Shown here: positions 50,902 through 60,755 of the stretch, one piece after another | Numbering within the stretch: position 1 is the first letter of the stretch | Layout: every line of letters starts with the position of its first letter | NCBI RefSeq assembly: GCF_013177635.1 | Contig: NZ_CP030944.1 | Location: forward strand, 1,054,001 to 1,118,000 | Origin: Arcobacter aquimarinus | GTDB taxonomy: Bacteria > Campylobacterota > Campylobacteria > Campylobacterales > Arcobacteraceae | DNA length: 64,000 nt | Direction: 5' to 3' | The notes under the pieces: model-generated | What the model saw: only the letters and a program-made list of their open reading frames with translations | Database searches by the model: none | Told to the model about the DNA's origin: nothing | Position numbers and translations under genes: made by a program

Positions 50902-51657
50902 CTATTTCTTCAAATCTATTAAAACTTTTGAGTACATTCCTGGATAAACATTAAAATCTTTTTTATCAAAACTTATTTTAATCACAAAAGAGTGTGTCAT
51001 ACCAGTTGTATTTGGAATGATTGAACTAATTTTTCCTTTATCTTTGAAATTTATAGAGTTTATTTCAATGTCAACTTCTTGACCTATTTTTATATCATTT
51101 AAATTTGCTTCTGAGATATCTGATTTGATTAATAAACTTGATAAATCAGTTAGAATAAAAGCAGGCATTGCAGGCATAGATAATTCTCCTGCTTTTACTG
51201 ATTTTTTGATTATTAAACCATCATTTGGAGCTTTTATTTTTAGATAATCGTATTGAGTTTTTATCTCATCTAGTTTTGCTTTAGTAATATTTATCATATT
51301 TTTTGTGTTTGTCAAATTTAATTCCATTTGTTCAACTTCATAAAGTGAAACTAAATCTTGAGCTAATAAATTTTTGTATCTTTTAAGATTTAACTCTATA
51401 TTATTTGCTTGATTTTGCAAAATTTGAAGATTTAGTTCTATCTCTTTTTTATTTGAATCAATATTTGAAGAGTCAATCTCATATAAAATATCACCTTTTT
51501 TTACACTTGAGCCCTCATTTACATAAACTTCTTTTATGTATCCCATATTTCTACTTGTGATAATTTTTTCATTATCAGAAATAACTGTTCCTGAAAGTTC
51601 TATCTGATTTGCAAATAGATTTATTGATAAAATAGCTGGTAATAATAGTTTTAACAT
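50902..51657 (-). CDS. RND periplasmic adaptor (membrane fusion protein)
   Basis: 251 residues, short for the family. A signal peptide (1-17) precedes a biotinyl-lipoyl-like half (NMGYIKEVYVNEGSSVKKGD). A helical hairpin (70-130), the second lipoyl half (LKIKAPNDGLIIKKSVKAGE) and a beta-barrel (ISEANLNDIKIGQEVDIEIN) follow. It connects the RND permease to the TolC-like channel. It overlaps the TolC-like stop by one base and lies 9 bases before the permease. Confidence 0.85.
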   Translation of the reverse strand: MLKLLLPAILSINLFANQIELSGTVISDNEKIITSRNMGYIKEVYVNEGSSVKKGDILYEIDSSNIDSNKKEIELNLQILQNQANNIELNLKRYKNLLAQDLVSLYEVEQMELNLTNTKNMINITKAKLDEIKTQYDYLKIKAPNDGLIIKKSVKAGELSMPAMPAFILTDLSSLLIKSDISEANLNDIKIGQEVDIEINSINFKDKGKISSIIPNTTGMTHSFVIKISFDKKDFNVYPGMYSKVLIDLKK

Positions 51658-53006
51658 TAGTTTTTTCCCTCTTTGATATTTTTCCCTAAAATAAGATTTA
51701 AGTTTGCTAAAGCAAGAGATTTTTCATATCTTGCTTGAATTAACATAGATTCATTTTTTCTATAGTTTGCTTCTTGAGAAAGTAGTGTGGTCATTGAAAT
51801 TAATCTATTTTTATATTGTAATTTTGCTTGCTCTAAAACACTATTTGCTAAATTTTTTGCTTCTATTTTTTCTTCTAAAATTGCTTCTTTGGCTTCTAAG
51901 TTTAAAATAGCTTTTTTAAGCTCAAGTTTTATTGCATCTTTTAACTTTTCTTGATTTAAGTTAGCTTTTGCATATTCTATTTTACTTTTTTGTTTTTCTA
52001 TATTTCTTGTATCATCAAATAAAGTAAGAGAAATACCAATCAAAGCCATATAATAATCTTTATTCTTATCCAAAGTTAATCTATCATCATTAAATCCATA
52101 TTCTAAATGTGAATAAATAGTAGGAAAATATGCACTATTTGCAATGTCTATATTTTTTTTAGTTGCATTAACTTTAATATCTTGCATTTTTATTTCATCT
52201 CTATTTTCAAAAGCAATTTTAAAAAGTTCATCTTTATTTGGAAAATCAAAATAGATATTTTTAAGTTCTTGAACATCACTTATTTCATCGTTTGAGCTTA
52301 AAAATTTAAGATAAGCTAAGGCTAATTGAAAATTGTTTTTTGCTTCAATTAGTGATGAATTTATATTAAGAGCATAAACTTTTGCTTCATTTACATCAAT
52401 TTTTGTTACAAATCCCTCTTTATGAAAAGCATTTGCACTTTCAACTATTTTTGAAACAGCTTCTTTTGCTTTTTCTAAAGCAGTTACAAAATCTTTGGCA
52501 ACAACAGCACTATTGTAAGCTTTTAAAACTTCTACTTCTAAACTTTTTTTATCAAGATTATATTTTAGTTCATTTGCTTTTTCTTGAAGTTTTAGAATAT
52601 CTTTTTGATTAGAGAGTTTAAATCCTGTAAATAAAGGAATATCATAGGTTATTTTTGTGTTAAAGTTGTTTCTATCATCAGGATAGTTTAGATTTTTTGG
52701 TTCTGTAAAATCAGGTGCAGGCATTTCATTAAATCCAAAATCATTAAAACTAGCCTCTCTTGAAGAGAGTTTAGAATTAAAAACATATCCTGCGTGATTT
52801 GTTCTATTAAACTCTTCAGTTATGACCAATTTTCCATAATTTATAGAGTCAATCATTTTTGTATCAAGTTTTGCTGAGTTGATATTTAGTTTTTGTTGCT
52901 GTAAATCTTTGCTGTTATTTAAAGTTTGTGTTAAAACATCATCAAAATTTACACTTTGAGCATAACTTAGGGTTGTAAGTAATAAAGATAAATAAATCTT
53001 ATTCAT
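51657..53006 (-). CDS. TolC-family outer-membrane channel
   Basis: About 449 residues from the ATG at 53006, which begins a proper signal peptide (NKIYLSLLLTTLSYAQ) with AGGA upstream; a longer frame would precede it with unrelated residues. Two outer-membrane-efflux repeats follow, with the typical helical segments LEVEVLKAYNSAVVAKDF and LELKKAILNLEAKEAILEEK. The second repeat ends in ARYEKSLALANLNLILGK. It provides the exit duct of the tripartite pump and is first in the operon, followed by the adaptor and two permease halves. Confidence 0.85.
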   Translation of the reverse strand: MNKIYLSLLLTTLSYAQSVNFDDVLTQTLNNSKDLQQQKLNINSAKLDTKMIDSINYGKLVITEEFNRTNHAGYVFNSKLSSREASFNDFGFNEMPAPDFTEPKNLNYPDDRNNFNTKITYDIPLFTGFKLSNQKDILKLQEKANELKYNLDKKSLEVEVLKAYNSAVVAKDFVTALEKAKEAVSKIVESANAFHKEGFVTKIDVNEAKVYALNINSSLIEAKNNFQLALAYLKFLSSNDEISDVQELKNIYFDFPNKDELFKIAFENRDEIKMQDIKVNATKKNIDIANSAYFPTIYSHLEYGFNDDRLTLDKNKDYYMALIGISLTLFDDTRNIEKQKSKIEYAKANLNQEKLKDAIKLELKKAILNLEAKEAILEEKIEAKNLANSVLEQAKLQYKNRLISMTTLLSQEANYRKNESMLIQARYEKSLALANLNLILGKNIKEGKN

Positions 53007-53210
53007 AAAGTAAGTTCCTATTATAGCTATAAAATGGTAATTATTATACACTAAAAAAAGGTTAATTCTTATTAATAATTATAAATAAAAATTATAATAT
53101 AATCTACTATTTTTATAATTATAAGAATAATTTATCTATAAATATTTATTCATATTAATTTTTTATAGATTATAAATCTTATTTAAGCTAATTTACAATT
53201 ATTTTTTAAG

Positions 53211-53939
53211 CTATTTAAAGGATTGAGCTAGATTTCCAATAATAAGCTGCCATCCATCAATTACTATAAAAAATATTATTTTAATAGGTAAGGATATCAT
53301 AACAGGTGGTAACATCATCATACCTAAACTCATTAAAATAGATGCAACAATAATATCAATAACCAAAAATGGTAAAAAGATTAAAAAACCAATTTCAAAA
53401 GCAGTTCTTAATTCACTTACGATAAATGCAGGCATTAATAAAGTTAAAGGAACATCATCTATATTTTTTGGATTAGGTTCTTTTTTGATTCTATAAAATA
53501 AGGCTAAATCAGATTCTCTAGTATTTTTTATCATAAATTCTTTAAAAGGTTTAATACCTTTTTCAAAAGCTTCTTCATATCCTATTTTTTCTTCCATATA
53601 AGGAACAATTCCATCTTCCCATGATTTTTTTGCATAAGGTTCCATAATAAAAATAGTTAAAATAAGTGCTAAAGAGATAACAACTTGAGTAGGGGGAGTT
53701 TGCTGTAACCCCATTGCTTGTCTCAAAAGAGAAAATACTATTACAATTCTTGTAAATGAAGTAACCATAAGTATTAGTGTAGGTGCTAATACCATTAAAG
53801 TTAAAATAATTGCTATATTTATCGTTTTTACAAATTGAGCAGGTTCATTTAGTGCTGCAACTGAAAGATTAACTATAGGTGCTGTATCTTCAGCAAATGC
53901 TAAAATAGAAAAAAGAAATAAAGAAATAATAATTTTCAA
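53211..53939 (-). CDS. fliP: Flagellar export-gate protein FliP
   Basis: 242 residues from TTG. A cleavable signal (IISLFLFSILAFAED) and four spans are present, with the family motifs TSFTRIVIVFSLLRQAMGLQ, TPPTQVVISLALILTIFIM and IGFLIFLPFLVIDIIVASIL. FliP forms the core of the flagellar type III export gate with FliQ and FliR. Neither fliQ nor fliR is adjacent, in line with the scattered flagellar genes of this phylum. The 200 bases downstream toward the TolC-like gene are extremely AT-rich, with no gene visible. Confidence 0.95.
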   Translation of the reverse strand: MKIIISLFLFSILAFAEDTAPIVNLSVAALNEPAQFVKTINIAIILTLMVLAPTLILMVTSFTRIVIVFSLLRQAMGLQQTPPTQVVISLALILTIFIMEPYAKKSWEDGIVPYMEEKIGYEEAFEKGIKPFKEFMIKNTRESDLALFYRIKKEPNPKNIDDVPLTLLMPAFIVSELRTAFEIGFLIFLPFLVIDIIVASILMSLGMMMLPPVMISLPIKIIFFIVIDGWQLIIGNLAQSFK

Positions 53940-54007
53940 AAAAAATCCTATTTAAAAAATGAAGTCAATAGTATCTAAAAAACCTTAAAAAATGGGATAA
54001 ATAATTA

Positions 54008-55786
54008 CTATTCAGTCGAAGTTATATATCCTAATTCATATAATTTATCATAAATTTTACTTGCAATTTCTCCCGTTGCTTCTCCACCACTTCCACCATG
54101 CTCAACTAATACAGTTACAGCATATTGAGGATTCTTAAATGGTCCATAAGTTGTAATCCAAGCATGAGATCTTTGATAATATTTTAATTCACTCTCTTTC
54201 ATTCTTACTTTTTCAGATTGAGGAATAGAAATAACTTGAGCCGTTCCTGTTTTTGAGGCTATTGTTACTTTTGATTTTATATATCTTCTAGCTGTTCCTC
54301 TTTGAGCATAAGAAACATCATACATTCCTTTTCTCATAATGTCTAAATATTCAAAAGGAGTATTTAAATCTTTTGGTTCTTCATAATTTGCTTTATAAAA
54401 ATGTGGTTTAGGTAGCTTTCCTGTTGCTATGTAGCCTGTATATCTTGCAATTTGTAGAGGAGTTGTAAGCATATTTCCTTGACCAATTGAAGTAATTACA
54501 GTTTCACCAACATACCAAGGTTGATTGTGTTTTTTTTCTTTCCACTCTTTATTTGGGTTAATTCCTACAAATTCATTTATTTGATCAACTCCTGTTTGTT
54601 GTCCAAAGCCTAATTTATCTAATGTATGAGATATTTTATTAATACCAATTTTTAAACTTCCTTTATAAAAAAAGTCATCACAACTCTCGGCTATTGCCTT
54701 TCTAAAATTAACTGTTCCGTGTCCAATTGATTTCCAACATCTAAAATTTCTATTTCCAATTGTTAAAGAACCTGAACAATTAACTGTATAGTTATCTTTT
54801 ATACCATTTTCCAAAAATGATATAGCAACACCCATTTTAATAACAGAACCAGGAGGATATAAACCATTTATTATTTTATTTGTAAAAGGATGATTAAAAT
54901 CATTTCTCATTTCATTCCACTCTTTTACTGATATACCTCTAGCAAAAATATTATTATCAAATTCAGGGAAAGATGCGGCTGCTAATAATTCTCCATTATT
55001 TACATCCATCACTATTACAGCACCACTTTTTGCTGTAAATATTTGTTGAATATATTTTTGAAGATTTACATCTAAACTTATTTTTATATTATTATCTGTT
55101 GATGGCTCTTTTTCAGCTAGAACTTCAATTTCTTGATTTAGAGCATTTACTTTTACATCTTTATAACCCATTTCTCCTTGAAGTTTAGAGTTATAATATT
55201 TTTCTAATCCATTTTTACCAATAATACCATTATATGAAGATAATTCATTATTTAAAATATCTAGTTTAGAAGCTTTCCCTACATAGCCAATAACATGAGA
55301 AGCTACCTCTTTTTGTGGATAAAATCTTTTTGTTGATGATTCTATTTTTATATCTTCTTGTGAAGCTAAAACAGTATATTTTGGGAAAAAAGTTTCATAA
55401 GGAATATAATCTATGATTTTAATAAATTCATGATTATATGAAGAATCATTTCTTTTGTACTCTTTTATTAACTTATCTTTTTCATACTCAGGAAAATGTT
55501 TTATTATTAAATCTACTATCTCTTCTAATTGTTCTTTGTGTTTAAATGAACTTAAATGAGGTTTTATTAAAATTGCAAATCCCATTTCATTAATAGCTAA
55601 TTTTTCACCATTTCTATCTTCAATAATCCCTCTAATAGGAACTTTATTTATTCTATTTATATAATTATTTTTAGATAATTCTTCATAATAAGTATTTGAT
55701 TTAATACTTAAAAAATAAACTCTTGAAAGTAAAGTAATAGTAATAGCTGTTATTAAAATAAAAATTAAGTTTAATCTTAAATTCAC
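54008..55786 (-). CDS. mrdA: Penicillin-binding protein 2
   Basis: 592 residues from GTG. A single N-terminal span (LNLIFILITAITITLLSRVY) leads to the pedestal domain (RGIIEDRNGEKLAINEMGFA). The transpeptidase domain has SxxK in YPPGSVIKMGVAISF near residue 311, SxN-type AESCDDFFYKG, and KTG in IASKTGTAQVIS. It crosslinks lateral-wall murein in the elongasome. The GTGA overlap with the upstream MreD-like gene couples their translation. Confidence 0.93.
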   Translation of the reverse strand: MNLRLNLIFILITAITITLLSRVYFLSIKSNTYYEELSKNNYINRINKVPIRGIIEDRNGEKLAINEMGFAILIKPHLSSFKHKEQLEEIVDLIIKHFPEYEKDKLIKEYKRNDSSYNHEFIKIIDYIPYETFFPKYTVLASQEDIKIESSTKRFYPQKEVASHVIGYVGKASKLDILNNELSSYNGIIGKNGLEKYYNSKLQGEMGYKDVKVNALNQEIEVLAEKEPSTDNNIKISLDVNLQKYIQQIFTAKSGAVIVMDVNNGELLAAASFPEFDNNIFARGISVKEWNEMRNDFNHPFTNKIINGLYPPGSVIKMGVAISFLENGIKDNYTVNCSGSLTIGNRNFRCWKSIGHGTVNFRKAIAESCDDFFYKGSLKIGINKISHTLDKLGFGQQTGVDQINEFVGINPNKEWKEKKHNQPWYVGETVITSIGQGNMLTTPLQIARYTGYIATGKLPKPHFYKANYEEPKDLNTPFEYLDIMRKGMYDVSYAQRGTARRYIKSKVTIASKTGTAQVISIPQSEKVRMKESELKYYQRSHAWITTYGPFKNPQYAVTVLVEHGGSGGEATGEIASKIYDKLYELGYITSTE

Positions 55787-56223
55787 AAGAATGCTCCAAA
55801 AAATAGTAAATCTATAATCAAATTAGCAACCAAAGCAAGAAAAATTCTTTCATCAATACCAAAAGAAATAGCCCATAAAATTACCAATCCAATATAAAAA
55901 AATATGATATAAATATAGCTATGAATTAAGTTATAAGAGTCAAAGTTATCAACTTTAGGTAGAATAAAAATATAGATAAATAAAGATAATAAAGTTAAAG
56001 AAAAAGGCTTTAATCCACTGTTTATTTCAATAAACAAAAAAGCGATAATTACAAATATCAATGAGTATAAATATCTTTTTTTTAAACTTCTGTAAAATGC
56101 TGTAAATAAAATACCACTTAATGTAACAAGTAAAAAATGAATAGATGCAATACTATTTATAGTTATCGCAATCAGTAAAACAATAATTAAGAAGACTGGA
56201 TTATCAAGGTTGTTTCTGGTCAT
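55783..56223 (-). CDS. MreD-like membrane protein
   Basis: 146 residues with five hydrophobic segments and few charged residues. The layout and its position directly before mrdA match MreD, the membrane component of the rod-shape complex, whose sequence is poorly conserved. Its last span ends NLIIDLLFFGAFL. The identification rests mainly on context; no mreB or mreC lies in the window. The ATG starts 69 bases after the FlhX-like gene stop. Confidence 0.6.
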   Translation of the reverse strand: MTRNNLDNPVFLIIVLLIAITINSIASIHFLLVTLSGILFTAFYRSLKKRYLYSLIFVIIAFLFIEINSGLKPFSLTLLSLFIYIFILPKVDNFDSYNLIHSYIYIIFFYIGLVILWAISFGIDERIFLALVANLIIDLLFFGAFL

Positions 56224-56291
56224 ATAAACTTTTTACTTTTGTATTTTAATTAAGTGGAAATCATTATATTATAAATACTCTTATATCAATC

Positions 56292-56615
56292 TCAAAGTTT
56301 ATTTAAACTTTTTTCTTTTAGTTTTTCATCAATATTTTTTTTATTATTTGATAAGTCATAAATAAAAGAGAAAATTTCTGCAACAGCTTTATACATAGAA
56401 CCTGGTATCTCTTTATCAATATCAATTTGAGATAAAAGTTCTATTAAATCTTCATCTTTTTGAATAGGAATATTATTCTCTTTTGCAATTTTTATGATAT
56501 TAGATGCAGTTTCCCCTTTTCCTTTTGCTGTTAATTTTGGTGCATTATCTTTTTCTATATCATATTTTAGTGCCGCAGCTTTTTGTATAAAGTTTTTATT
56601 TATATTTTCTTGCAT
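56292..56615 (-). CDS. FlhX-like protein (FlhB C-terminal domain homologue)
   Basis: 107 residues matching the cytoplasmic C-terminal domain of FlhB/YscU without the membrane part: KAAALKYDIEKDNAPKLTAK, GKGETASNIIKIAKENNIP and KEIPGSMYKAVAEIFSFIYD. It lacks the NPTH self-cleavage site, as expected. In Campylobacter a similar protein next to fliK can substitute for part of FlhB. It lies 2 bases after fliK, which supports a role in the flagellar export switch. Confidence 0.85.
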   Translation of the reverse strand: MQENINKNFIQKAAALKYDIEKDNAPKLTAKGKGETASNIIKIAKENNIPIQKDEDLIELLSQIDIDKEIPGSMYKAVAEIFSFIYDLSNNKKNIDEKLKEKSLNKL

Positions 56616-56617
56616 TT

Positions 56618-58492
56618 TTATGCTCTTATATCAATTCCAGAACTAATACTTTGATTATAAGCATTGTTCATATAGACTTGTGTTGGTTTATTTTCTTTTT
56701 TTTCATCTTCATTCATATCAAGAAGTTTGATATTAACTGGAATTAAATTTACACTATTTAAAGCAACTTTTAGTTTTTGCATATTATCTCTAATTGCAAT
56801 TTTAAAATGTTCTCTTTGTGCATATATTGTTAAATCAAGTTTATTTTTATTATATAATCCCAGCATTAAATCAACTTTTCCAAAGTCTTTTAATGTAAGA
56901 TTAATTTGACAGTAAAATTTATCTTCTTCACCTTTTTTCATGTTTATTGTTCCATCTTCCATCATTTCCCAAAAAAATGGAAGATAAACATAATTTGAAT
57001 TTGAAGTTAAAGAAGTTAATTGATGATAATCTATTTGCGTTAAAAGTTTATCAATTTGTTTTGATATATCTTGAGATTTTGCATCAGTTTTTGAAGATAA
57101 ATCATCTTGCATTTGTAGTAAAATAGATTTCATATCATCTGTAATTTTTGTATCTGTTTTTGGATTATTTGATATATCTTGAATTATATGTTCAACTTTA
57201 TCTACTAATTTTGTTAGATGGTTTTGTAAATTTGAATTATTGGGATTTAATGTCTCTAAACTCTCTTTTAAATTGTTTAAAAGAGGAGTTAAATTTGATG
57301 CAAAATTATTTGAAAATGTACTCAAATTATTTGAAGAAGTTAGAAGATTCTGTAAATTTTCACCTTTTACAAATAAATCAGGCATTTTTAAAAGATTATC
57401 AATCATTGGTAAAATATTTTTATTTTGTAAAATAGGGCTTTGAATAATATCATTTTTAATTTGACTTAATAACTCTTTAGTTTGCGTATTTATTACTTCT
57501 TTTGCTTGTAGATTTTGTAAAGGAGAATCTTGGGTCATCAAAGTATTTAGTTGAGTTGAAAGATTTGCCAAAGTTTGTGTTTGATTTGGAGACAATGAAC
57601 TATTTAAATTTTGTAAAGCAGTTGTAAGAGATTTTAAATTATTAGTAAATTCTACATTTGTGTTTGTTGTTTGATTACTATTTTGTGGAGTTTGTAAAAG
57701 TTTATTTAAAAGCTCACTTACTTGTTTTGCTTGAGGTGTATTTATATCTTTTACTAAATTTTGAATTTGATTTAAAATGCTATTTTCCACTTTTGATTCT
57801 ACTAAAGAGCCATTATTTACTAAAGAATTTAGTTGAGTTGTAAGATTTGCTAAATTTTGTGTTTGAGTTGGAGTTAACGAATTATTTAAATTTTGTAAAG
57901 CAGTTGTAAGAGATTTTAAATTATTAGTAAATTCTACATTTGTGTTTGTTGTTTGATTACTATTTTGTGGAGTTTGTAAAAGTTTATTTAAAAGCTCAGT
58001 TACTTGTTTGGCTTGAGGTGTATTTATATCTTTTACTAAATTCTGAATTTGATTTAAAATAGTTTCAAGTTTTGTATTTGAATTTTGTGATAGTTTTGAT
58101 TCTAAAAAAACACCAGAATTTTTAAGTTGTTCTTTTAATGTATTTGCATCCATATCTTTTATATTTTTTAAAAAATTTTCTAGTTGTGGTTTGAATTTTT
58201 GTAAAGTTTCATCTTGAGAAATATTTTCAAGCAAATTCGATAAGTTTGAAGATACATTTCCTAAATCTTTAAAGATATTAGAATTTTTTAAAATATTTTC
58301 AATAGTTGTGTTTGATTTTGTTCCATCTTTTAGATTAGTAAATAACTCTTTTAATACATCAGTTGCAGATGTAGAGTTATTTTTAACCATTTGTTCTAAA
58401 CTTTTTGTATCTGCTTGTTTTAATACATCTTTTAGAACTTTGTTATCATTTGTAGTAAGAATATTTAATAAAGTACCATTTGAAACTAACAT
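56618..58492 (-). CDS. fliK: FliK-like hook-length control protein with internal repeats
   Basis: 624 residues. The first 450 are a helical, Asn/Gln/Leu-rich ruler-like region that includes a tandem repeat of 94 residues, whose recurring segment contains VKDINTPQAKQVTELLNKLL and NNLKSLTTALQNLN. The C-terminal 130 residues form the FliK hook-switch domain: VYLPFFWEMMEDGTINMKKG, LKDFGKVDLMLGLYNK and LKVALNSVNLIPVNIKLL. FliK measures hook length and switches the export gate. The flhX-like gene follows directly. Confidence 0.85.
   Translation of the reverse strand: MLVSNGTLLNILTTNDNKVLKDVLKQADTKSLEQMVKNNSTSATDVLKELFTNLKDGTKSNTTIENILKNSNIFKDLGNVSSNLSNLLENISQDETLQKFKPQLENFLKNIKDMDANTLKEQLKNSGVFLESKLSQNSNTKLETILNQIQNLVKDINTPQAKQVTELLNKLLQTPQNSNQTTNTNVEFTNNLKSLTTALQNLNNSLTPTQTQNLANLTTQLNSLVNNGSLVESKVENSILNQIQNLVKDINTPQAKQVSELLNKLLQTPQNSNQTTNTNVEFTNNLKSLTTALQNLNSSLSPNQTQTLANLSTQLNTLMTQDSPLQNLQAKEVINTQTKELLSQIKNDIIQSPILQNKNILPMIDNLLKMPDLFVKGENLQNLLTSSNNLSTFSNNFASNLTPLLNNLKESLETLNPNNSNLQNHLTKLVDKVEHIIQDISNNPKTDTKITDDMKSILLQMQDDLSSKTDAKSQDISKQIDKLLTQIDYHQLTSLTSNSNYVYLPFFWEMMEDGTINMKKGEEDKFYCQINLTLKDFGKVDLMLGLYNKNKLDLTIYAQREHFKIAIRDNMQKLKVALNSVNLIPVNIKLLDMNEDEKKENKPTQVYMNNAYNQSISSGIDIRA
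57541..58065 (-). repeat. Tandem 282-bp repeat inside fliK
   Basis: Two copies offset by 282 bases (94 codons), about 57541-57783 and 57823-58065, are almost identical at the DNA level with only a few differences. This implies a recent duplication or ongoing homogenisation within the ruler region. Confidence 0.85.
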
Positions 58493-58550
58493 GATAAAAG
58501 TATAACATATCTAAATACTAACTAAACACTTTTTTAGTTATACTTTTTTT

Positions 58551-59045
58551 ATGAAAAGAAGAAACTTTATAAAATTTACCACTATTTTAGGAATTCTGTC
58601 ATCTACAAATTTTGTACTTGCAAGAACTTTTTCAAATGAAAATTTGATGATTTTAGATGAATTGTTAAATATAATATTTCCTAAAACCCAAAATATGCCA
58701 AGTGCAAAAGAGTTTAAAGCTTTAGAATATTTGGTACAAAATATTTCACATAAAACCTTTGATGATGAAGATAAAGCTTTGATTATTGATGGAACAAATG
58801 ATTTTAATAGCAGTTTTTCTGAATTTTTAACTTTAAATCAAAATGAAAAAAAAGAGTTGATTTTTCAAATTATTCAAAACAGTTCTTATGCAAAATCTTG
58901 GGTGTCAAAGATTAGTTATTATGGAATTGAAGCAATGTTTAGTGACCCAATTTATGGTGGAAATTTTGAACAAATTGGCTGGAATAGTGTAAAACATAAT
59001 ATTGGCTATCCAAGACCTTTAAAAACATATGGACAAAAAATATGA
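58551..59045 (+). CDS. Gluconate 2-dehydrogenase subunit 3-like protein, Tat-exported
   Basis: 164 residues. A twin-arginine signal is clear (KRRNFIKFTTILGIL). The mature part, with LDELLNIIFPKTQNMPSAKE and MFSDPIYGGNFEQIGWNSV, matches the small subunit (subunit 3) that escorts a GMC-type dehydrogenase to the periplasm. The large subunit follows with a 4-base overlap and has no signal of its own. The pair resembles the gluconate dehydrogenase of Campylobacter, though the substrate is inferred. Confidence 0.88.
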   Translation: MKRRNFIKFTTILGILSSTNFVLARTFSNENLMILDELLNIIFPKTQNMPSAKEFKALEYLVQNISHKTFDDEDKALIIDGTNDFNSSFSEFLTLNQNEKKELIFQIIQNSSYAKSWVSKISYYGIEAMFSDPIYGGNFEQIGWNSVKHNIGYPRPLKTYGQKI

Positions 59046-60697
59046 TATATGATGTTTGCGTAGTTGGAAGTGGAGCAGGTGCTGGCCCCATAATCTATGA
59101 ATTAAGTCGTGCAGGTTTAAAAGTTTGTGTTTTAGAAAAAGGTGATATTTACAATGAAAAAGATTTTTCAAAAGATGAAATAGTTGTACGCCGTGATATT
59201 TATACACCAAATTTAAAAGAAGAATATCATACTATTGAAGAGTTTATTGATGGTTCTTGGCATAAATTTCCAACTTATGAAAGTGGTTGGAGTTTTTGGA
59301 ATGGCTCACTTCTTGGTGGTTCTTCAAACTTTATGAGTGGATATTTTCATAGACTTAAACCAAAGGATTTTAAATTAGCTTCAACTTACGGAGTTCCAAA
59401 AAATTCTAATATCGTAGATTGGCCTATAAATTATGATGAATTAGAGCCATATTATACAAAGGTTGAAGAGCTTGTTGGAGTTTCTGGAAGTGTTCAAGAA
59501 TATGCTTTTTTAGAACCAAGAAGTACAAAAGATTTTATCTATCCAGCTTTAAATGAAAATAAAATAGTTGATTTGATAGATAAAGCTTGTTCTGATTTGG
59601 ATTATACTTCTATAAAAACTGCTAGAGCAATTATTTCAAAACAAAAAGATTTTAGAAATCCTTGTTATTATTCAAATTATTGTGGTTCATATTCATGTTC
59701 AAGTGGTGCAAAAGGAAGCTCACGGGCAAGTTTAATAAAAGATGCACTTCTTACAAATAATGTTGAAATAATTGCAAATGCTTTTGTTATTAAGTTAAAT
59801 ACGACAAAAGATAAAAAGATAAAAAGTGCTACTTATTTAACAAAAAATGGAACAAAAAAAGAGCTTGAAGCAAAACTTTTTGTAATAGCAGCTCAAGCTG
59901 TTGAAACTTCAAGATTGCTACTTAATTCAAAAGATGAAAACTTTCCAAATGGAGTAGCCAATAATAGTGGAAATGTAGGTAAAAATTTCCTTTCAAGTAG
60001 TGGTGGAATAATTAGTGCTACTTTTGATGAAACACATCTTCCTTTAAAAGATTTACATGCTTCTGGACTTTTTGTAAATAGGTCAATTATGGATTGGTAT
60101 TATACGAAAGAGTTCAAAGGTGGAGTTATAGATTTATTATTTGAACATCAAAATCCTATACGAAGAGCATCAAGTTTACGATGGAAAGAAAACGGAGATT
60201 TAAGAATAGGAGAAGAGTTACAAAATGCTATATTTGAAACTTTTACCAAAACTAGAACTTTAAATATGGAAATTTTTCTTGATTGGACGCCAACTGATAA
60301 CTCATTTATAAGTGTTGATGAAGAATATAAAGATAAATACGGTATTCCTGTTGCAAATATAAGAATTGGCTCACATGAAAGAGATTTAAAAATTGCAAAT
60401 TTTATAAAAGAAAAAGCAGTTAAAGTTTTTGAAAAAATGGGTGGTAAAAATATAGTTTCTGATATATCAGCACTTCCATCATCAAATTTACAAGCTGGTG
60501 GTTGTAGATTTGGAGATAATCCAAAAACTTCAGTTTTAAATAAAAATTGCCAAGCTCATGAAGTTTCAAATCTATTTGTAACAGATGGAAGTTTTATGCC
60601 AACAGGTGGAAGTGTTCCTTATACATTTACAATTTATGCAAATTCGTTTAGAGTTGCTGAATATATAAAAAATAATTATAAAAAGATAATAGTTTAA
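59042..60697 (+). CDS. GMC-family oxidoreductase, gluconate-dehydrogenase-like large subunit
   Basis: 551 residues. The FAD-binding motif GSGAGAGPIIYELSRAGLKV is at the N-terminus. The GMC signature GGSSNFMSGYFHRL lies near residue 95, and the C-terminal active-site segment HEVSNLFVTDGSFMPTGGS includes the catalytic His region. A cysteine pair cluster (NPCYYSNYCGSYSCSSGAKG) near residue 215 is typical of the membrane-linked gluconate-dehydrogenase branch. It oxidises a sugar acid or related alcohol in the periplasm and hands electrons to the respiratory chain. No cytochrome c subunit is encoded next to it. Confidence 0.85.
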   Translation: MIYDVCVVGSGAGAGPIIYELSRAGLKVCVLEKGDIYNEKDFSKDEIVVRRDIYTPNLKEEYHTIEEFIDGSWHKFPTYESGWSFWNGSLLGGSSNFMSGYFHRLKPKDFKLASTYGVPKNSNIVDWPINYDELEPYYTKVEELVGVSGSVQEYAFLEPRSTKDFIYPALNENKIVDLIDKACSDLDYTSIKTARAIISKQKDFRNPCYYSNYCGSYSCSSGAKGSSRASLIKDALLTNNVEIIANAFVIKLNTTKDKKIKSATYLTKNGTKKELEAKLFVIAAQAVETSRLLLNSKDENFPNGVANNSGNVGKNFLSSSGGIISATFDETHLPLKDLHASGLFVNRSIMDWYYTKEFKGGVIDLLFEHQNPIRRASSLRWKENGDLRIGEELQNAIFETFTKTRTLNMEIFLDWTPTDNSFISVDEEYKDKYGIPVANIRIGSHERDLKIANFIKEKAVKVFEKMGGKNIVSDISALPSSNLQAGGCRFGDNPKTSVLNKNCQAHEVSNLFVTDGSFMPTGGSVPYTFTIYANSFRVAEYIKNNYKKIIV

Positions 60698-60755
60698 ATA
60701 ATTTTTTAAATAAAAATAGGCTATTATCCAATCCTTTTTTAATAGGAGAGTTTTT

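Noticed and set aside
53016-53021. TATAAT just before the TolC-like start as its promoter
   Set aside because: It would leave almost no leader and overlap the ribosome site; a TATAAT-like box farther upstream is more reasonable.
53052-53210. Fur-box-like or other operator upstream of the efflux operon
   Set aside because: The stretch is so AT-rich that partial matches to many AT-rich boxes occur; no strict consensus could be shown.
57541-58065. CRISPR-like repeat array
   Set aside because: There are only two long copies, in frame within the fliK coding region, without short spacers.
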